A stretch of DNA of 64,000 nt, from positions 2,001,009 to 2,065,008 of the forward strand of contig NZ_CSTD01000001.1 in NCBI RefSeq assembly GCF_001053185.1, in the 5' to 3' direction. The position numbers and the translations under genes are program-made. The DNA comes from Mycobacterium bohemicum DSM 44277. Its GTDB lineage: Bacteria; Actinomycetota; Actinomycetes; Mycobacteriales; Mycobacteriaceae. Every line of letters starts with the position of its first letter. Within the stretch, counting starts at the first letter, position 1. Below the pieces are notes generated by a model that worked only from the letters and a program-made list of their open reading frames with translations, was not told the origin of the DNA and did no database searches. Positions 63,059 through 64,000 of this stretch are shown piece after piece.

Positions 63059-63625
63059 ATGTCGGCGCGGGATTCTCTGATCGCAAGCGTTACGGACTTG
63101 GTGCGGCGGCGGGGCGTCGCCGGGACCGGCCTCAACGCGCTGTTGGAAGACAGCGGGGTCGCCCGCCGGACCCTGTACCTCAATTTCCCCGGCGGCAAAG
63201 CGGAACTCGTCGCCGAAGCCACCCGTCTAGCGGGTGACGAGTTGGCCTCGGTGATCCGATCAGCCGACGACGCGGGCGATCCCGCGCAGGCCGTCCAGAC
63301 TTTCATCGATGCATGGAAGGCGCAGCTGAGCGCGACTGAGATGCAGGCGGGCTGCCCGATTGTGGCGGCGATCCTCGGGCGTTCCGAGGCGCCGGCCGCG
63401 GCCCAGGCGGCGTGCGCGGCCTTCACCGAGTGGCACGCGGCCCTCGCCGATCGTCTGGTCGCGGCGGGCGCCGATCGCGACCACGCGCGCTCGTTGGCCA
63501 CCTTGACCGTCGCCGCCATCGAAGGCGCCGTCATCGTTGCGCTGGCTACGCAGTCGACCGCCGCCCTCGACGATGTCGGGCGTCATCTGATGGAAGTCAT
63601 CAGGCTGCACCTGCCGGCCACGTAG
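63059..63625 (+). CDS. TetR/AcrR-family transcriptional regulator
   Basis: A 188-aa regulator from ATG 63059, with GGGAAGG upstream; the longer frame covers the operator and is rejected. Helix-turn-helix at residues about 25-50 (GTGLNALLEDSGVARRTLYL with NFPGGKAELV). The C-terminal ligand domain (MQAGCPIVAAILGRSEAPAA, SLATLTVAAIEGAVIVALAT) resembles the LmrA/YxaF-type subgroup. It likely represses itself and the divergent nitroreductase gene. Confidence 0.9.
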   Translation: MSARDSLIASVTDLVRRRGVAGTGLNALLEDSGVARRTLYLNFPGGKAELVAEATRLAGDELASVIRSADDAGDPAQAVQTFIDAWKAQLSATEMQAGCPIVAAILGRSEAPAAAQAACAAFTEWHAALADRLVAAGADRDHARSLATLTVAAIEGAVIVALATQSTAALDDVGRHLMEVIRLHLPAT

Positions 63626-63649
63626 CAACAACGAAATGCGACGCCTCGA

Positions 63650-64000
63650 TCATTCGAGTAGGTCGTAGGTTGGCGGTCGTACTCCGTCGTTGGTGAAGGC
63701 GGGCAGCAACTGGGTGAAGGCGGGCAGCAGCTGTGTTGGGTTCCCATGCCAGGACAGCGCCGTGATCTGCCGGACGCTGCGTCGTCCGCCGAAGGCGCGT
63801 AGGGCCTCGAAATCGGAAACGTCGAGGGCGACCTCACCTGGTGCCGCGTGCGGGTCGCCGAGGTACGCGGATCCGAGAGTGGGGGTGATCAACCGAAGCG
63901 CCGGCAGCCCGGCCTGCCGAATGAATTGGTCGCCCATCGTGGCGACGAATCTCAGCGCGGACCCGAACGCGAGATCACCCGTGCGGGAGCCTGGTTCGCC
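63650..64000 (-). CDS. Maleylpyruvate isomerase/DinB-like protein, C-terminal part (5' end outside window)
   Basis: The minus-strand frame is open from the window edge to the stop at 63650. VALDVSDFEALRAFGGRRSV followed by RQITALSWHGNP resembles the C-terminal end of mycothiol-dependent maleylpyruvate isomerase-family (TIGR03086-like) proteins, where a GRRS.RQ...W.G pattern is common. The segment QLLPAFT is duplicated in tandem. Confidence in the reading frame is high, in the family moderate. Confidence 0.6.
   Translation of the reverse strand, partial: GEPGSRTGDLAFGSALRFVATMGDQFIRQAGLPALRLITPTLGSAYLGDPHAAPGEVALDVSDFEALRAFGGRRSVRQITALSWHGNPTQLLPAFTQLLPAFTNDGVRPPTYDLLE
63692..63733. repeat. 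21-bp in-frame tandem duplication
   Basis: Two copies of GGTGAAGGCGGGCAGCA(A/G)CTG, differing at one base, encode QLLPAFT twice near the C-terminus of the minus-strand gene. Confidence 0.85.

Noticed and set aside
62533..63534. 333-aa minus-strand frame covering the TetR gene
   Set aside because: Only the last 141 codons from ATG 62958 are the nitroreductase; the upstream part is antisense to tetR.
1..64000. tRNA gene as integration site
   Set aside because: No tRNA-like cloverleaf was noticed at either junction; the target is the protein-coding 13E12 gene.

Overview
The window is high-GC actinobacterial DNA, almost certainly a Mycobacterium. The outer flanks read as ordinary mycobacterial chromosome: fadE19-like / MaoC-like / citE on the left, and a 13E12-family HNH gene, an echA14-like enoyl-CoA hydratase, an F420-type nitroreductase and a TetR regulator on the right. 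Everything between about 2.03 kb and 60.10 kb appears to be one integrated element of about 58 kb. The 3' end of the HNH gene (1968-2027, minus strand) and its first 434 codons (60094-61400, minus strand) lie on opposite sides of it, and joining them at a shared TG dinucleotide restores one in-frame gene. A phiRv1-type large serine integrase (58679-60064) starts about 30 bp from the right junction. The reconstructed attB and attP are both dyad-symmetric around that TG.

Layout of the element. (a) 2.0-9.0 kb: decayed mobile-element genes; a [4Fe-4S] helix-hairpin-helix protein resembling queuosine-salvage nucleosidases, with an uncharacterised partner; an XRE/ImmA-type pair. (b) 9.0-15.8 kb: an IS30 element with perfect 35-bp inverted repeats, a 925-aa protein with two RNase III-like and two dsRBD-like regions, and an IS21-type element whose istA has at least four frameshifts. 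(c) 15.9-23.4 kb: small secreted or hypothetical genes and a gene split by an IS21 element with a 6-bp target duplication. (d) 23.6-27.1 kb: a UvrD-like helicase coupled to a Cys4 PD-(D/E)XK nuclease. (e) 27.3-51.9 kb: a full 7-deazapurine-in-DNA (dpd) island. (f) 52.4-60.1 kb: a PNPOx-like gene and a phiRv1-like backbone (RepA-like ATPase, small operon genes, integrase), with a cluster of GGCGAACT repeats that may be a replication or control region.

How the dpd genes work together. QueC-QueE-QueD-FolE2 (27321-29812, one overlapping operon) should make preQ0 from GTP. The divergent operon 29920-34280 encodes a DpdC candidate, a DGQHR protein, the TGT-like DpdA and a second DGQHR protein. These should insert preQ0 into DNA and convert it to an amido derivative. 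The long minus-strand operon 51894 to 34307 (small ORF, then dpdE-F-G-H-I-J-K-D by order and domain) encodes SNF2, RecQ-like and DEAD helicases, a P-loop ATPase, a PLD-like protein and accessory proteins thought to form the restriction arm. Product names in that arm rest on visible helicase/ATPase/PLD motifs and on gene order; DpdD, DpdG and DpdI are assigned by order alone.
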